From Alphaproteobacteria bacterium (GTDB lineage Bacteria > Pseudomonadota > Alphaproteobacteria > Reyranellales > Reyranellaceae), in the NCBI GenBank assembly GCA_016870115.1, contig VGCH01000021.1:1-49913 (forward strand): DNA of 49,913 nucleotides, in the 5' to 3' direction. This document shows positions 18,960 through 28,873 of the stretch, in pieces. A program made the translations under genes and the position numbers. The notes under the pieces are model-generated. The model was not told where the DNA came from. It saw only the letters and a program-made list of their open reading frames with translations, and searched no databases. Positions within the stretch are counted from its first letter, which is position 1; every line of letters begins with the position of its first letter.

Positions 18960-19784
18960 ATGACCGCGCCCACCCTCCAGCCGCTATCCGCCTGCCCCCG
19001 CATCGTGCTGGCGAGGATTCGGGGCGTCTTCACCGACATCGACGAAACGGTCTCGACGGACGGCCGCCTGACCGCCGAGGCCTACGGCGCCCTGGAGGCC
19101 TTGAAGGCAGCGGGATTGACGGTGGTGCCTGTCACCGGCCGCCCCGCGGGCTGGTGCGACCACATCGCTCGGTTCTGGCCGGTCGACGCTGTGGTGGGCG
19201 AGAACGGCGCCTTCTGGATGTGGCTGGACCGGGCGGCCGGCCGTTTGCGGACCCGCTTCGTCCAAAGCCCGGAGGTGCGGGCCGAGGGGCGGCGTCGGCT
19301 CGATGTGATCCGGGAGGAGGTCCTGCGCGTGGTGCCAGGTGCCGGGATCGCCTCCGATCAGCCCTACCGCCTTGCCGACCTCGCGGTGGATTTTTGCGAG
19401 GATGTGCCCGCGCTCGATGGCGCAGCGGTGGATTGGATCGTGTCGATTTTCACCGCGCATGGGGCGCAGGCCAAGGTGAGCTCGATCCACGTCAATGGCT
19501 GGTTCGGCGACTACGACAAGCTGTCCACGACGCGGCTGGCGATGCGCGAGACCTTCGGGGTCGACCTCGATGCCCAGCGCGACGCCTGGGTTTTCGCGGG
19601 CGATTCGCCCAACGACTCGCCCATGTTCGGGTGGTTCCCCAATGGGGTGGGCGTCGCCAATGTCCGGGAGTTCGCCACGCGCATGCCGGCCTTGCCCCGC
19701 TGGATCACCACGGCAAAGTCAGGCGCCGGTTTCGCCGAACTCGCCCGCGCCATCTTGTCAGCGCGCGCCGCATCGCCGGCCTGA
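18960..19784 (+). CDS. HAD-superfamily hydrolase, type IIB (sugar-phosphate phosphatase-like)
   Basis: A 274-residue Mg-dependent phosphatase with all HAD motifs: the nucleophile D26-I-D28-E-T30, motif II V-T-G-R in VVPVTGRPAGW, and motif IV FAGDSPNDSPMF. The cap insertion lies between motifs II and III, as in Cof, sucrose-phosphate and mannosyl-phosphoglycerate phosphatases. The exact sugar phosphate is unknown. Cytosolic. The leader before the DxD motif is slightly longer than usual, so a GTG or later start is possible but no better ribosome site is seen. Confidence 0.87.
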   Translation: MTAPTLQPLSACPRIVLARIRGVFTDIDETVSTDGRLTAEAYGALEALKAAGLTVVPVTGRPAGWCDHIARFWPVDAVVGENGAFWMWLDRAAGRLRTRFVQSPEVRAEGRRRLDVIREEVLRVVPGAGIASDQPYRLADLAVDFCEDVPALDGAAVDWIVSIFTAHGAQAKVSSIHVNGWFGDYDKLSTTRLAMRETFGVDLDAQRDAWVFAGDSPNDSPMFGWFPNGVGVANVREFATRMPALPRWITTAKSGAGFAELARAILSARAASPA

Positions 19785-19881
19785 CGTCACGCGGTCGCCG
19801 GCTCGCTTGACCGGGTGTCGGCGGCTTGGGAGGGTGCGTGCCGCAAAGCGGCGCTGCGGCGCCAAACAAGGGGGAAACGAG

Positions 19882-20754
19882 ATGCGTTTGTGCACGATCC
19901 GCTCGGGCAAGGGCTCCGCCGTGGGCGTCAAGGTCGGGGGCGGCAAGATCGTCGATCTGTCAAAGCAGATGCCGCGCGGGCCGAAGACCATGACCGAGGT
20001 GCTGGCCGGCGGCCGCGCGCTGCAGGCGGCCATCGCCAAGGCCTGCGCCAAGCCCAAGGCGGGCGCTCTGGTGTCGGAGAAGTCGGCCAAGTATCTGCCG
20101 CCCGTCACCAACCCGGGCAAGATCCTCTGCATCGGTCTCAACTATCGCAAGCACGCCGCGGAGACCGGCAGTCCGGTCCCGACCTATCCGGTGGTGTTCG
20201 TGCGCTTCATCAGCACGCTGACGCCGCACAACGGCAAGATGCCGCGTCCGACGGCCTCGCCGCAGCTCGACTGGGAAGCCGAACTCGCCGTCGTGATCGG
20301 CCGCAAGGGTCGCAATGTGGCGAAGGAGAAGGCGCTGTCGCTGGTCGGCGGCTACGCCTGCTTCAACGACGGTTCGGTGCGCGATTGGCAGCGCAAGTCG
20401 GGCGGCCAGTTCACGCTGGGCAAGAACTTCGATGGCACGGGCGGCTTCGGACCCGACATCGTGACGCCGGACGAACTGCCCAAGGGCGGCGCGCCTCTGC
20501 GCATCCAGACGCGGGTGAACGGCGTCACCATGCAGGACAGCAACACCGACGATCTGATCTTCGATGTGCCGACGCTGATCGCCGAGCTCAGCAAGGTCAT
20601 GACGCTGGAGCCGGGCGATGTGATCATCACCGGCACGCCCTCGGGTGTGGCCATGGCGCGCGATCCGCAGCCCTGGCTCAAGCCGGGTGACGTTTGCGAG
20701 GTCGAGATCGAGAAGATCGGCACCCTGCGCAACGTCGTCGTGCAGGGCGCCTGA
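19882..20754 (+). CDS. Fumarylacetoacetate-hydrolase-family protein
   Basis: A 290-residue enzyme of the FAH/HpcE family. The C-terminal catalytic domain shows CIGLNYRKHAAETG, metal-binding acidic residues in DWEAELAVVIG, FNDGSVRDWQ and the closing TGTPSGVAMA loop. Members hydrolyse or decarboxylate 2,4-diketo acids, or act as acylpyruvases in aromatic and sugar-acid breakdown. The N-terminal part (MRLCTIRSGKGSAVGVKVGG) is the usual short beta domain. The ATG at 19882 follows GGGGGAAACGAG. It is convergent with asd, with 4 bases between the stops. Confidence 0.9.
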   Translation: MRLCTIRSGKGSAVGVKVGGGKIVDLSKQMPRGPKTMTEVLAGGRALQAAIAKACAKPKAGALVSEKSAKYLPPVTNPGKILCIGLNYRKHAAETGSPVPTYPVVFVRFISTLTPHNGKMPRPTASPQLDWEAELAVVIGRKGRNVAKEKALSLVGGYACFNDGSVRDWQRKSGGQFTLGKNFDGTGGFGPDIVTPDELPKGGAPLRIQTRVNGVTMQDSNTDDLIFDVPTLIAELSKVMTLEPGDVIITGTPSGVAMARDPQPWLKPGDVCEVEIEKIGTLRNVVVQGA

Positions 20755-20758
20755 TCGT

Positions 20759-22069
<1,311 letters not shown>

Positions 22070-22702
22070 TCAGACCCGCGGCCGCTTCGGCAGCTCCGGC
22101 AATCCGGCCAGCGTCAGCCGGGTGGCGAACTCCGTGGCGCTTGCCGGGTCTGCGGGCTCGCGGGCGACCATGATCACCGACATCTCGAAGGCGATTCCGG
22201 AGATTGCGGCGGCGAGGTAGCCCACATCGGTCTCGGGAAGGATGCTCTTCGCCATCGCCGCCCGCAGGTCCTCGATCAAGGCTTGGCCGAGCGCGCGGAC
22301 ATCCGGCCGGTCCAGAAGCGTGCGGATCGCGGTGAAGTTCCGTCGCGCGAGCGCCAGCAGCTCGGGGTCCTCGACGATGAAATTGAAATAGACCGCGTAG
22401 CTCGCGCGCAGGAACTCTTCGGCCGTGCGCGCGCGGGTCCGGCCCTCGCGGTGGCGGCGCAGGATCTCGCCGGTGAGCTCGCCAACGACCGCCTCGAAGA
22501 CCTCGTCCTTGTCCTTGAAGTAGTTGTAGAACGTCCCCGAGGCGAGCTCGGTCCGGCGCACGATGTCGCGCACGCTGGCGGCGCCGTAGCCCATCTCCGC
22601 GAACACCGCCCTGGCGGCCTTCAGGATGGCGCTCCGGTTCTCGACCTTGTTGCGCTCACGCCGGCCCGAGCGCGCGCCGTGATCGGCCGCCGCGTCGCTC
22701 AT
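22070..22702 (-). CDS. TetR-family transcriptional regulator
   Basis: A 210-residue repressor. The N-terminal HTH is KAARAVFAEMGYGAASVRDIVRRTELASGTFYNYFKDKDEVFEAV (about residues 28-73), a textbook TetR motif. The C-terminal helical domain would bind an effector. The ATG overlaps the stop of the flavin monooxygenase gene by four bases, so it is the last gene of an operon esterase, monooxygenase, tetR and probably controls that operon in response to its substrate. A basic, poorly ordered leader (RSGRRERNKVENR) precedes the HTH. Confidence 0.93.
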   Translation of the reverse strand: MSDAAADHGARSGRRERNKVENRSAILKAARAVFAEMGYGAASVRDIVRRTELASGTFYNYFKDKDEVFEAVVGELTGEILRRHREGRTRARTAEEFLRASYAVYFNFIVEDPELLALARRNFTAIRTLLDRPDVRALGQALIEDLRAAMAKSILPETDVGYLAAAISGIAFEMSVIMVAREPADPASATEFATRLTLAGLPELPKRPRV

Positions 22703-24033
22703 CGCGTCGCCTCGACGAGGGCGCGGTGCAGGCGGGCGAGAAACGGATCGAAATCGACCTGCATGGTGTGACGCTTGCTGGGCACGTAGCGCGCGTACAT
22801 GGCCTTGGCGTCCCTGTCCATCTCCGCCCGCATCGCGGGGACGGACGGTAGCTGCCCTTGTCCCGCCAGCACGGCGGCGGCCAGTTTCGCCTGCGCCTCG
22901 GCCAGCGGCATGATCGCGCCGAGCGGCTGGAACAGGCCGATGAAGAAGAGGTCGGGAACCTCCGGCTTCACCATGCGCAGCCACAGCGGCAGCGTGTTGT
23001 CGGGCGCCGAGAGAAACGCAGGATCGAAGAACGGAAAGACGATGTTGTAGCCGGTGCACCACACGATCGCGTCGATCTCCTCATCGCGTCCGTCGACAAA
23101 GTGGACCCGATCGCCCTCCAGCCGCTCGATCCCGCGGCGGATGTGGATTTCGCCCCGTCCGCACTGCACGAGAAACTCGCTCGACACGGTCGGATGGGCG
23201 GCGAGCGGTGGGTGGTCGGGGTGCGGCACACCGAAATCTTCCAGTCGGCCGACCGCGACGCGGTGCATCAGCCGAAAGATGAACGCGCGGAGGGGAAAGG
23301 GCAGGCCGGCGATGCCCGTCCCGAGCTGGTCCACCGGCTTGCCGAAAAGATAGTTGGGCACGATCCAGGCGCCGCGTCGCGCCGACACCAGCACGCGCGC
23401 GGCGTTGCCGGGACGGCTGAGTTCAACGGCGATATCCATCGCGCTGTTGCCCATGCCGACCACCAGCACGCGCTTGCCGCGCAGATCGTGCGGCTCGGCG
23501 GGATCGATATAGCCATGCGCGTGGAACTGGATGCCGTCGAAGCGGCCCGGCGGCGCCGGATCGGGACCGCGGGGGCTCCAGTGATGGCCGTTGGCGACCA
23601 TCAGCGCATCGTAAGTGCGCGTCTGTCCGTCGTCGGTCTCGATGTGCCAGCCCCCGTTCTCACCCCGGGTCGCGCGGGTCACCGTGACGCCAAACTGGAT
23701 ATGGCGCCGCAGATCGAAGGCATCGACGTAGGACTCGAAGTAGCGCGCGACCGCCTCGTGGCCGCAGAAGTCGGGATAGTCCGCCGGCATCGGAAAGTCG
23801 GCGTACTGCATGCGCGGCCGGCTGGTGTTGATGTGCAGAGATCGATAGGCCGCCGACATGCCGTTGCGGTTGCGGAACACCCAGTTGCCGCCGACGCGGT
23901 CCGAGCGTTCATAGACGTCGAACTCGAGGCCCCGGTCGGCGAGCGCCTTGGCGCTGGGGATGCCGCTCGATCCCGCACCGATCACGCAGACCCGCCGGGC
24001 CCGGGCCGTGGGGCCGCCTGCCGTTGTCGCCAT
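22699..24033 (-). CDS. Flavin-containing monooxygenase
   Basis: About 444 residues. The FAD fold has GAGSSG at 19-24, the NADPH fold has GMGNSA at 193-198, and the class B monooxygenase fingerprint F165-x-G167-x3-H171-x3-Y175 lies between them. Tyrosine (not tryptophan) at the end places it with FMO-type rather than classical Baeyer-Villiger enzymes. It should oxygenate a soft nucleophile or a ketone using NADPH and O2. The start at 24033 lies 7 bases after the esterase stop; an in-frame ATG at 24081 would overlap that gene. Coupled to the TetR gene downstream. Confidence 0.9.
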   Translation of the reverse strand: MATTAGGPTARARRVCVIGAGSSGIPSAKALADRGLEFDVYERSDRVGGNWVFRNRNGMSAAYRSLHINTSRPRMQYADFPMPADYPDFCGHEAVARYFESYVDAFDLRRHIQFGVTVTRATRGENGGWHIETDDGQTRTYDALMVANGHHWSPRGPDPAPPGRFDGIQFHAHGYIDPAEPHDLRGKRVLVVGMGNSAMDIAVELSRPGNAARVLVSARRGAWIVPNYLFGKPVDQLGTGIAGLPFPLRAFIFRLMHRVAVGRLEDFGVPHPDHPPLAAHPTVSSEFLVQCGRGEIHIRRGIERLEGDRVHFVDGRDEEIDAIVWCTGYNIVFPFFDPAFLSAPDNTLPLWLRMVKPEVPDLFFIGLFQPLGAIMPLAEAQAKLAAAVLAGQGQLPSVPAMRAEMDRDAKAMYARYVPSKRHTMQVDFDPFLARLHRALVEATR

Positions 24034-24040
24034 GCTGCGT

Positions 24041-25111
24041 CTAGCGACCAAGTTGCGCGAGCTCGTGGCGCAGTCCCGCAACCATGTCGTCCATCGCGCG
24101 GGCAGCGCCCTGCAGCACGCCGCGCATGCCGATGAAGCCGTGGATCAGGCTTTCGAACTCGCGATGGATGGTCTTCACGCCCGCCGCCTGCAGCCGATCC
24201 GCATAGGCCCGCCCCTCGTCGCGCAGCGGATCGAACCCGGCGGTGTAGATCAGCGCTGGCGCGCATCCCTGGAGATCGGCCGCCCGCAGCGGCGAGAGCC
24301 GAGGGTCTTCAAGGAGCGCCTGAGAGGGGTCGCGACCAATGTAGTGGTCGCGAAACCACATCATGTCCTTTGCCGTCAGCAGGAAGCCGTCGCCGCACGA
24401 ACTGCGGGAGGGGAACTCGCCCGCGAAGTCCGTGACGGGATAGATCAGCCACTGCAGACAAGGCGGGCGCCTCTCCCCGCGCGTGAACTGGGCGAGAACG
24501 GTGGCGATGGCGCCGCCTGCCGAGTCGCCGCCGACGACCAGGCGGGCCGGATCGATGCCCAGAGACACCGCCTCCGCCGACAGCCAGCGAAAAGACGCCA
24601 GCGCGTCGTCGATCGGCGCCGGGAAGCGGTGTTCGGGGGCGAGTCGATAGTCGACGGAAACCACCGCGCAGCCCGTGCGTGCGGCGAAGTATCGGCAGGG
24701 GATGTCGTACCCTTCCAGGCTTCCGGCCGTGAAGCCGCCGCCATGAAAGAACAGGATCGCGGGCAAGAGCCGCGCGACCGAGTCGGCCGGCCGGTAGATG
24801 CGTACCCGCAGCTTGCCGCCGGGCCCATCGATCGTGCGGTCGACGATCTCGCTCACCGGGTGCGGCTTGCCGCTCAGAAGCGGCAGGAAGGCATCGTAGG
24901 ACTCGCGACCTTCGGCGACGGTGCCTTCGTGCAACGCCTTCTGGCCGGAGCGCTTCATCAGCGTCAGCAGCCACTGCGTGCGCGCGTCGAGTGTGCGGCC
25001 ATCCACCGAGACCGGCGGGCCCGCCATGATGTTGACCCACGAGATTGGCATGCGGAGCGCCCAATAGGCCGCCTTGCCCACCATCTCGCGCGCGATTTCC
25101 TTCGCCTGCAT
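24041..25111 (-). CDS. Alpha/beta hydrolase, hormone-sensitive-lipase-type esterase
   Basis: A 356-residue esterase. The oxyanion motif is H123-G-G-G126 in FFHGGGFTAG, the YRLAPEHRFPAP segment is typical of the HSL family, and the nucleophile is S197 in GDSAGG. The acid and base are probably in GFDPLRDEG and in IHGFIGM near the C-terminus. It hydrolyses short-chain or aryl esters. First gene of the esterase, monooxygenase, tetR operon: an oxygenase that turns a ketone into an ester followed by an esterase is a well-known degradative pairing, but here this is inference. Divergent from the MFS gene. Confidence 0.92.
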   Translation of the reverse strand: MQAKEIAREMVGKAAYWALRMPISWVNIMAGPPVSVDGRTLDARTQWLLTLMKRSGQKALHEGTVAEGRESYDAFLPLLSGKPHPVSEIVDRTIDGPGGKLRVRIYRPADSVARLLPAILFFHGGGFTAGSLEGYDIPCRYFAARTGCAVVSVDYRLAPEHRFPAPIDDALASFRWLSAEAVSLGIDPARLVVGGDSAGGAIATVLAQFTRGERRPPCLQWLIYPVTDFAGEFPSRSSCGDGFLLTAKDMMWFRDHYIGRDPSQALLEDPRLSPLRAADLQGCAPALIYTAGFDPLRDEGRAYADRLQAAGVKTIHREFESLIHGFIGMRGVLQGAARAMDDMVAGLRHELAQLGR

Positions 25112-25189
25112 GCGGGTTGTCTAGCACGCGGTCCGGCGGTCGGGCAGGGGGCGGTTCCCCCGCAGCCCGTTCCGCTCTAGCTTCACGCC

Positions 25190-26392
25190 ATGCGGCTCGT
25201 GATTGTGGTGTGTCTGGCCCAGGTGCTGGTGCAGCTCGGCGCCTTCTTCTGGCCGGCGCTGCTGCCGGGCATGATGCCGCTTTGGAACCTCGACAACGGT
25301 GCCGCCGGCTGGATCACCGCGAGCTTCTACGGCGCCTATATGCTGGCTGTGCCGGTTCTGGTCACCCTGACCGACCGGGTGCCGGCCAAGCGCGTCTATC
25401 TCTTCGGCGTGGCCTGTACGGTGCTGGGTCACGGGCTGTTCGCCTGGCTGGCCGAGGGGTTTTGGTCGGCGCTGGCGCTGCGGGCACTGACCGGCGTCGG
25501 GTGGGCCGGAACCTACATGACCGGGCTGAAGCTCCTCGCCGACCAGGTCGACTCGCGGGCCATGTCGCGCGCGGTCACCGGCCACGCCGCCGGCATCGGG
25601 ATCTCGGGGGCCCTGTCCTTCGTCGCCGCCGATCTCATCGCCGATCAGGCCGGTTGGGCGGCGGCCTTCGCGGTGGCGGCCGCTTGCGCCGCGGTCGCAT
25701 GGGTCATGGTCGCGGTCGCCGCACCAACCCGCCCGTCGCCGGGTGCGGCGGTAGGGGGGCGGCTGTTCGACTTCCGACCCGTCTTCGCGAATCGCTCAGC
25801 GATGGCCTACGCGTCGGCCTACTGCGTGCACACGCTGGAGATGAGCGCGCTCAGGGGCTGGGCGGTCGTGTTCCTCGGCTGGGCGGCCGTGACGTCGGGC
25901 GGCGAGGCGTGGCTGGCGCCCGCGCTGGTCGCCACCATCCTGGGACTTGTCGGAACCGCCGCGAGCGTGATGGGAAACGAGCTGGCGATTCGGCTGGGCC
26001 GGGCCCGGTTCATCTCGCTGGTCATGCTGATCACGGCGGCGATGGCGGTGGGAATAGCGCCGCTCGGCGCGACCTCCTACGGGATCGCCGTGGCGGTGCT
26101 GACGCTCTACTCCGCGCTGGTCTGGCTCGACTCGTCGTCGCTGACCGCTGGTGCGGCCGGCACTGCCGATCCGGCGCGGCGCGGCGCCACGCTCGCGGTC
26201 CATTCGATGCTGGGCTACGCCGGTGGCTTCGTCGGACCCATCGTGGTCGGCGAGATTCTGGACGCGATGGGTGGGCGAACTGTGCCGGGCTGGACCGCCG
26301 CCTTCGGCGCGGTGGCGGCTTTGGGACTGGCCGCCCTCCTGATCTTCCGACGCCTGCGGCCGCGCGATCTAGATGGTGATCGCGGCCGATAG
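25190..26392 (+). CDS. Major facilitator superfamily transporter
   Basis: A 400-residue polytopic protein with about 12 hydrophobic segments. An MFS loop 2-3 pattern is seen as TDRVPAKRVYLFGV, and the GWAGTYMTGLKLLADQV region follows in the fourth helix area. It lacks any extra domain. The substrate is unknown; efflux of the substrate or product of the divergent monooxygenase/esterase operon is possible because the two start 78 bases apart. Its stop codon TAG (26390-26392) is supplied by the first bases of the repeat element that follows. Confidence 0.88.
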   Translation: MRLVIVVCLAQVLVQLGAFFWPALLPGMMPLWNLDNGAAGWITASFYGAYMLAVPVLVTLTDRVPAKRVYLFGVACTVLGHGLFAWLAEGFWSALALRALTGVGWAGTYMTGLKLLADQVDSRAMSRAVTGHAAGIGISGALSFVAADLIADQAGWAAAFAVAAACAAVAWVMVAVAAPTRPSPGAAVGGRLFDFRPVFANRSAMAYASAYCVHTLEMSALRGWAVVFLGWAAVTSGGEAWLAPALVATILGLVGTAASVMGNELAIRLGRARFISLVMLITAAMAVGIAPLGATSYGIAVAVLTLYSALVWLDSSSLTAGAAGTADPARRGATLAVHSMLGYAGGFVGPIVVGEILDAMGGRTVPGWTAAFGAVAALGLAALLIFRRLRPRDLDGDRGR

Positions 26393-26516
26393 AGCGGAAT
26401 GGGATCACGTGGAACCACATGAGGTTCCACGTGATCCCATTCGCGCGCGCGATCGGTGTGTCTTGCAGGAGGCACAATGAGTTCAGCTGATTCCAGCTAA
26501 ACTCATTGTGCTCTAG
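26390..26516. repeat. CTAG-type double-hairpin repeat, copy B
   Basis: Same architecture as 19-146. The first palindrome is 26397-26442 with 20-base arms and a 6-base loop. The linker contains GATCGGTGTGT. The second hairpin is 26472-26511 with 17 of 18 arm positions paired, and the element ends GCTCTAG. Relative to copy A, inner stem bases differ on both sides of each stem in matching fashion (for example CACAATGAG/CTCATTGTG here against CACTATGAG/CTCATAGTG there). The left end reads ATAGAGC instead of CTAGAGC. It fills the whole space between the MFS stop and the convergent VOC stop (26518-26520). Confidence 0.85.
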
Positions 26517-26517
26517 A

Positions 26518-26952
26518 TCAGGCGGGTTGGAGCGGCGCCCGCGCGCGGGTCATCGGGTCGTAGCCCTTGACCTCTTCGATGTCGGCCTCGTTCCAGAAAT
26601 TCATCTCGATCATGACGCCGTCGGGATCGTGCACGAACACCTGTTGCAGCGGGCGCGCCGGCACCTTGCGCACGTCGAACTTCACGCCCTCGCGCTTCAG
26701 CGTGTCGACGGTGCCCCGGATGTCGGCGCAATTGATCGCGACATGGTCGATCGCGCCACCCCCTTGGTCGGCGCGGCCGCTTTCCGACACCAGATGCAGG
26801 ATCGCCTTGTCGCCGGCATAGAGCCAGGCGCCGGCGAAGGGGAAGGGCGGCCGGTCGCCATCGCGCAAACCGACATAGCGCTCGTAGAAGCGCACCGTGG
26901 CGGCAAGATCCTTGCAGTAGATATTGAAGTGGTCGAGCGAGAGCGCGGTCAT
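26518..26952 (-). CDS. VOC-superfamily (glyoxalase/dioxygenase fold) protein
   Basis: A 144-residue single-module VOC protein with paired beta-alpha-beta-beta-beta units: LDHFNIYCKDLAATVRFYERYVGL in the first half and IDHVAINCADIRGTVDTLKREGV in the second. Candidate metal ligands are the His of LDHF, the His of ILHLV, the His of IDHVA and the Glu of MIEMNF, consistent with an Fe, Mn or Ni enzyme. The reaction is unknown. GGGAGGAG stands before the ATG at 26952. It lies 28 bases downstream of the transglutaminase-like gene on the same strand. Confidence 0.88.
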   Translation of the reverse strand: MTALSLDHFNIYCKDLAATVRFYERYVGLRDGDRPPFPFAGAWLYAGDKAILHLVSESGRADQGGGAIDHVAINCADIRGTVDTLKREGVKFDVRKVPARPLQQVFVHDPDGVMIEMNFWNEADIEEVKGYDPMTRARAPLQPA

Positions 26953-26980
26953 AGGCTCCTCCCTGCGAGAAGCGTTGAGC

Positions 26981-27829
26981 TTAGCCCGCGGGGTCCACGG
27001 CCTCAACCCGCTCGCGCACGGCATTGAAGACATGGCTCGGGACCGCAAGCCGCGGATCGCGCGCGAGCGAGAGCAGTTCAGTCGTCGGCGCGTCAGGCTC
27101 AAGGGTGAGTGCGGCCAGCCGGTCCAGGAATGGCAGGTCGAGGTCGGAATCGGGGCCCGACATCGCCCCCCAGACATCCCATGGCAGCATCTCGCAGCCG
27201 GCGAGTGCCGCGACATCGCGGACGATGTTGCTCGCGATGAACCACAGTCCGTTCATATCCAGGAGGCCGAAACGCGTCGGATCGGCCTCGCCGCGTCGGC
27301 AGCGTTGCCAAGCGTCGCCCGCGACGAGGAATTCCGTGCGCGGCACATCGAGCGGATCGAACGCGATCCCGAAGTGACGCCGCGAGGTCGGGCAAAGCTC
27401 GGCGTCGAGCAACCGCCACGGCGTCGCGCTCGCCGCCGGCCGATACTCAACGACCCAGTGGTCCACGAAGTGACCTTCCTCGAAGTAGGTCGCGAAGCCC
27501 ACCCGGCACCGCGCCTCCCAACCCTGCACTCGCAATCCCGCGACGGTCGCCAGCGAGAAGTCGCGGCAGGTGCCGAGGAGCTTCTCGTCCACGGTCCGCG
27601 CCTGCGCGAGCGGCCGGGCATCGCGGGCCAGCAACCGGTCGAGCTGGGTCGCGAGCGGCCGGATGTGCGACTCGGCCAGCCGCTCCGGCGTGGGCGGCCG
27701 CCCGCCGAACAGCCCGGTCAAGCGTTCGTGAACCAGGAGTCCCTGAACCGCGCTCGCGACGGCGGCCGGATCGCGCGGCAGGGCGGCGAAGGCCGCGGCG
27801 TGTCTGCCCGGGTCGGACATGCGGATCAT
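26981..27829 (-). CDS. Transglutaminase-like domain protein
   Basis: About 282 residues. A Cys-His-Asp arrangement typical of transglutaminase-like thiol enzymes is visible: C88 in GTCRDFSLA, H124 in DHWVVEY and D142 in LLDAEL, with strands in the right order. It has no signal peptide, so it is probably cytosolic. Such proteins are peptidases, amidases or inactive binding proteins. The start is unsure: ATG at 27829 or 27820, with no strong ribosome site at either. It precedes the VOC gene by 28 bases and follows the LivH-type gene by 64 bases, all leftward. Function not predictable. Confidence 0.75.
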   Translation of the reverse strand: MIRMSDPGRHAAAFAALPRDPAAVASAVQGLLVHERLTGLFGGRPPTPERLAESHIRPLATQLDRLLARDARPLAQARTVDEKLLGTCRDFSLATVAGLRVQGWEARCRVGFATYFEEGHFVDHWVVEYRPAASATPWRLLDAELCPTSRRHFGIAFDPLDVPRTEFLVAGDAWQRCRRGEADPTRFGLLDMNGLWFIASNIVRDVAALAGCEMLPWDVWGAMSGPDSDLDLPFLDRLAALTLEPDAPTTELLSLARDPRLAVPSHVFNAVRERVEAVDPAG

Positions 27830-27893
27830 CGCGCGACGCTGCAGGCGGGGGAACGGCGCGTCAAGCCGGACCCGGTCGAGACACCGCGCCCCA

Positions 27894-28778
27894 TCACACC
27901 CGCTCGACTCGCGCCTGTCCGAACAGCCCATAGGGACGCACCATCAGGAGCGCCAGCAGGGCGATGTAGGGCGCGATGGCACCGAAGCCGCTGCCCAGGA
28001 ACCGATCCAGATAGCCGGCGCCCAGCGTCTCGAGCAGCCCGACCAGGATCGCCGCCACGATCGTGCCCAGGATGCTGTCGAGCCCGCCCAGGATCACCAC
28101 GGGAAACACCTTGAGGCCGATCATCGCGACGCCAAAGCCGCCGCCGACGACCCAGCTCCACAGGACACCCGCGATCACGGCCACCATACCGGCGAGACTC
28201 CAGACGACGGCGAGCTGCCGGTCGAGGTCTATTCCGGATGCCATCGCGGCCTGCGGGTCGTCGGCGATCGCCCGCAGCGCCACGCCGGTGCGGCTGTAGC
28301 GCCAGAAGGCGCCGATCAGCGCGACGCCCAGGGATGCCACGATCGCGGTCGCGAGCTTGCCGGCGACGATCGTCAGCCCGGCGATGGACACGGGTTGGCC
28401 GAACAGGTCCGGCGGCACCAGCGGTTGCGCGCCGGCGAACGCCAGCAGCCCGACGCCGCGCATCGCCATGCCGAGCCCCAGCGTCACCATGATGGCCGCT
28501 ATCGCCGGCCGCGCCACCAGCCGGCGCGCGACCAGCCAGTAGAATCCGGCGGCGAGTGCGGCCAGTCCGGCGACCGCGAAGGCCAGCGCCGCCACCGTCC
28601 CGAGCTGCAATGACTGGGATCCGACACCTGCCAGCACGGCGCCAAGCACCATCCATTCGCCGAGCGCGAAGTTCATGACGCGCGATGCCTTGTAGACAAG
28701 CACGAACGCCAGCGCGATCAGCGCATAGATCGTGCCCGCGAGCACGCCGTCGAGGGCGAGAGCGACGAAGTACGCCAT
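27894..28778 (-). CDS. Branched-chain amino acid ABC transporter permease (LivH type), orphan
   Basis: About 294 residues and eight hydrophobic helices. It shows LivH landmarks: IYALIALAFVLVYKASRVMNFALGEW near the N-terminus, and FWRYSRTGVALRAIADDPQAAMASGI followed by the last helices and GLFGQARVERV at the end. In complete systems it pairs with LivM, LivF, LivG and a binding protein, none of which is within the window nearby. The ATG at 28778 is favoured over a TTG at 28787; no clear Shine-Dalgarno. It may work with partners encoded elsewhere. Confidence 0.9.
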   Translation of the reverse strand: MAYFVALALDGVLAGTIYALIALAFVLVYKASRVMNFALGEWMVLGAVLAGVGSQSLQLGTVAALAFAVAGLAALAAGFYWLVARRLVARPAIAAIMVTLGLGMAMRGVGLLAFAGAQPLVPPDLFGQPVSIAGLTIVAGKLATAIVASLGVALIGAFWRYSRTGVALRAIADDPQAAMASGIDLDRQLAVVWSLAGMVAVIAGVLWSWVVGGGFGVAMIGLKVFPVVILGGLDSILGTIVAAILVGLLETLGAGYLDRFLGSGFGAIAPYIALLALLMVRPYGLFGQARVERV

Positions 28779-28873
28779 GACCGACAAGGTCGGTTCGTTT
28801 TGATGCTGGCGTCAAGCCGGCGGCTGACGTGCGTCCGTTCGTCGGCCTTGAGTCCAGCCGGATCGAGCCGACG

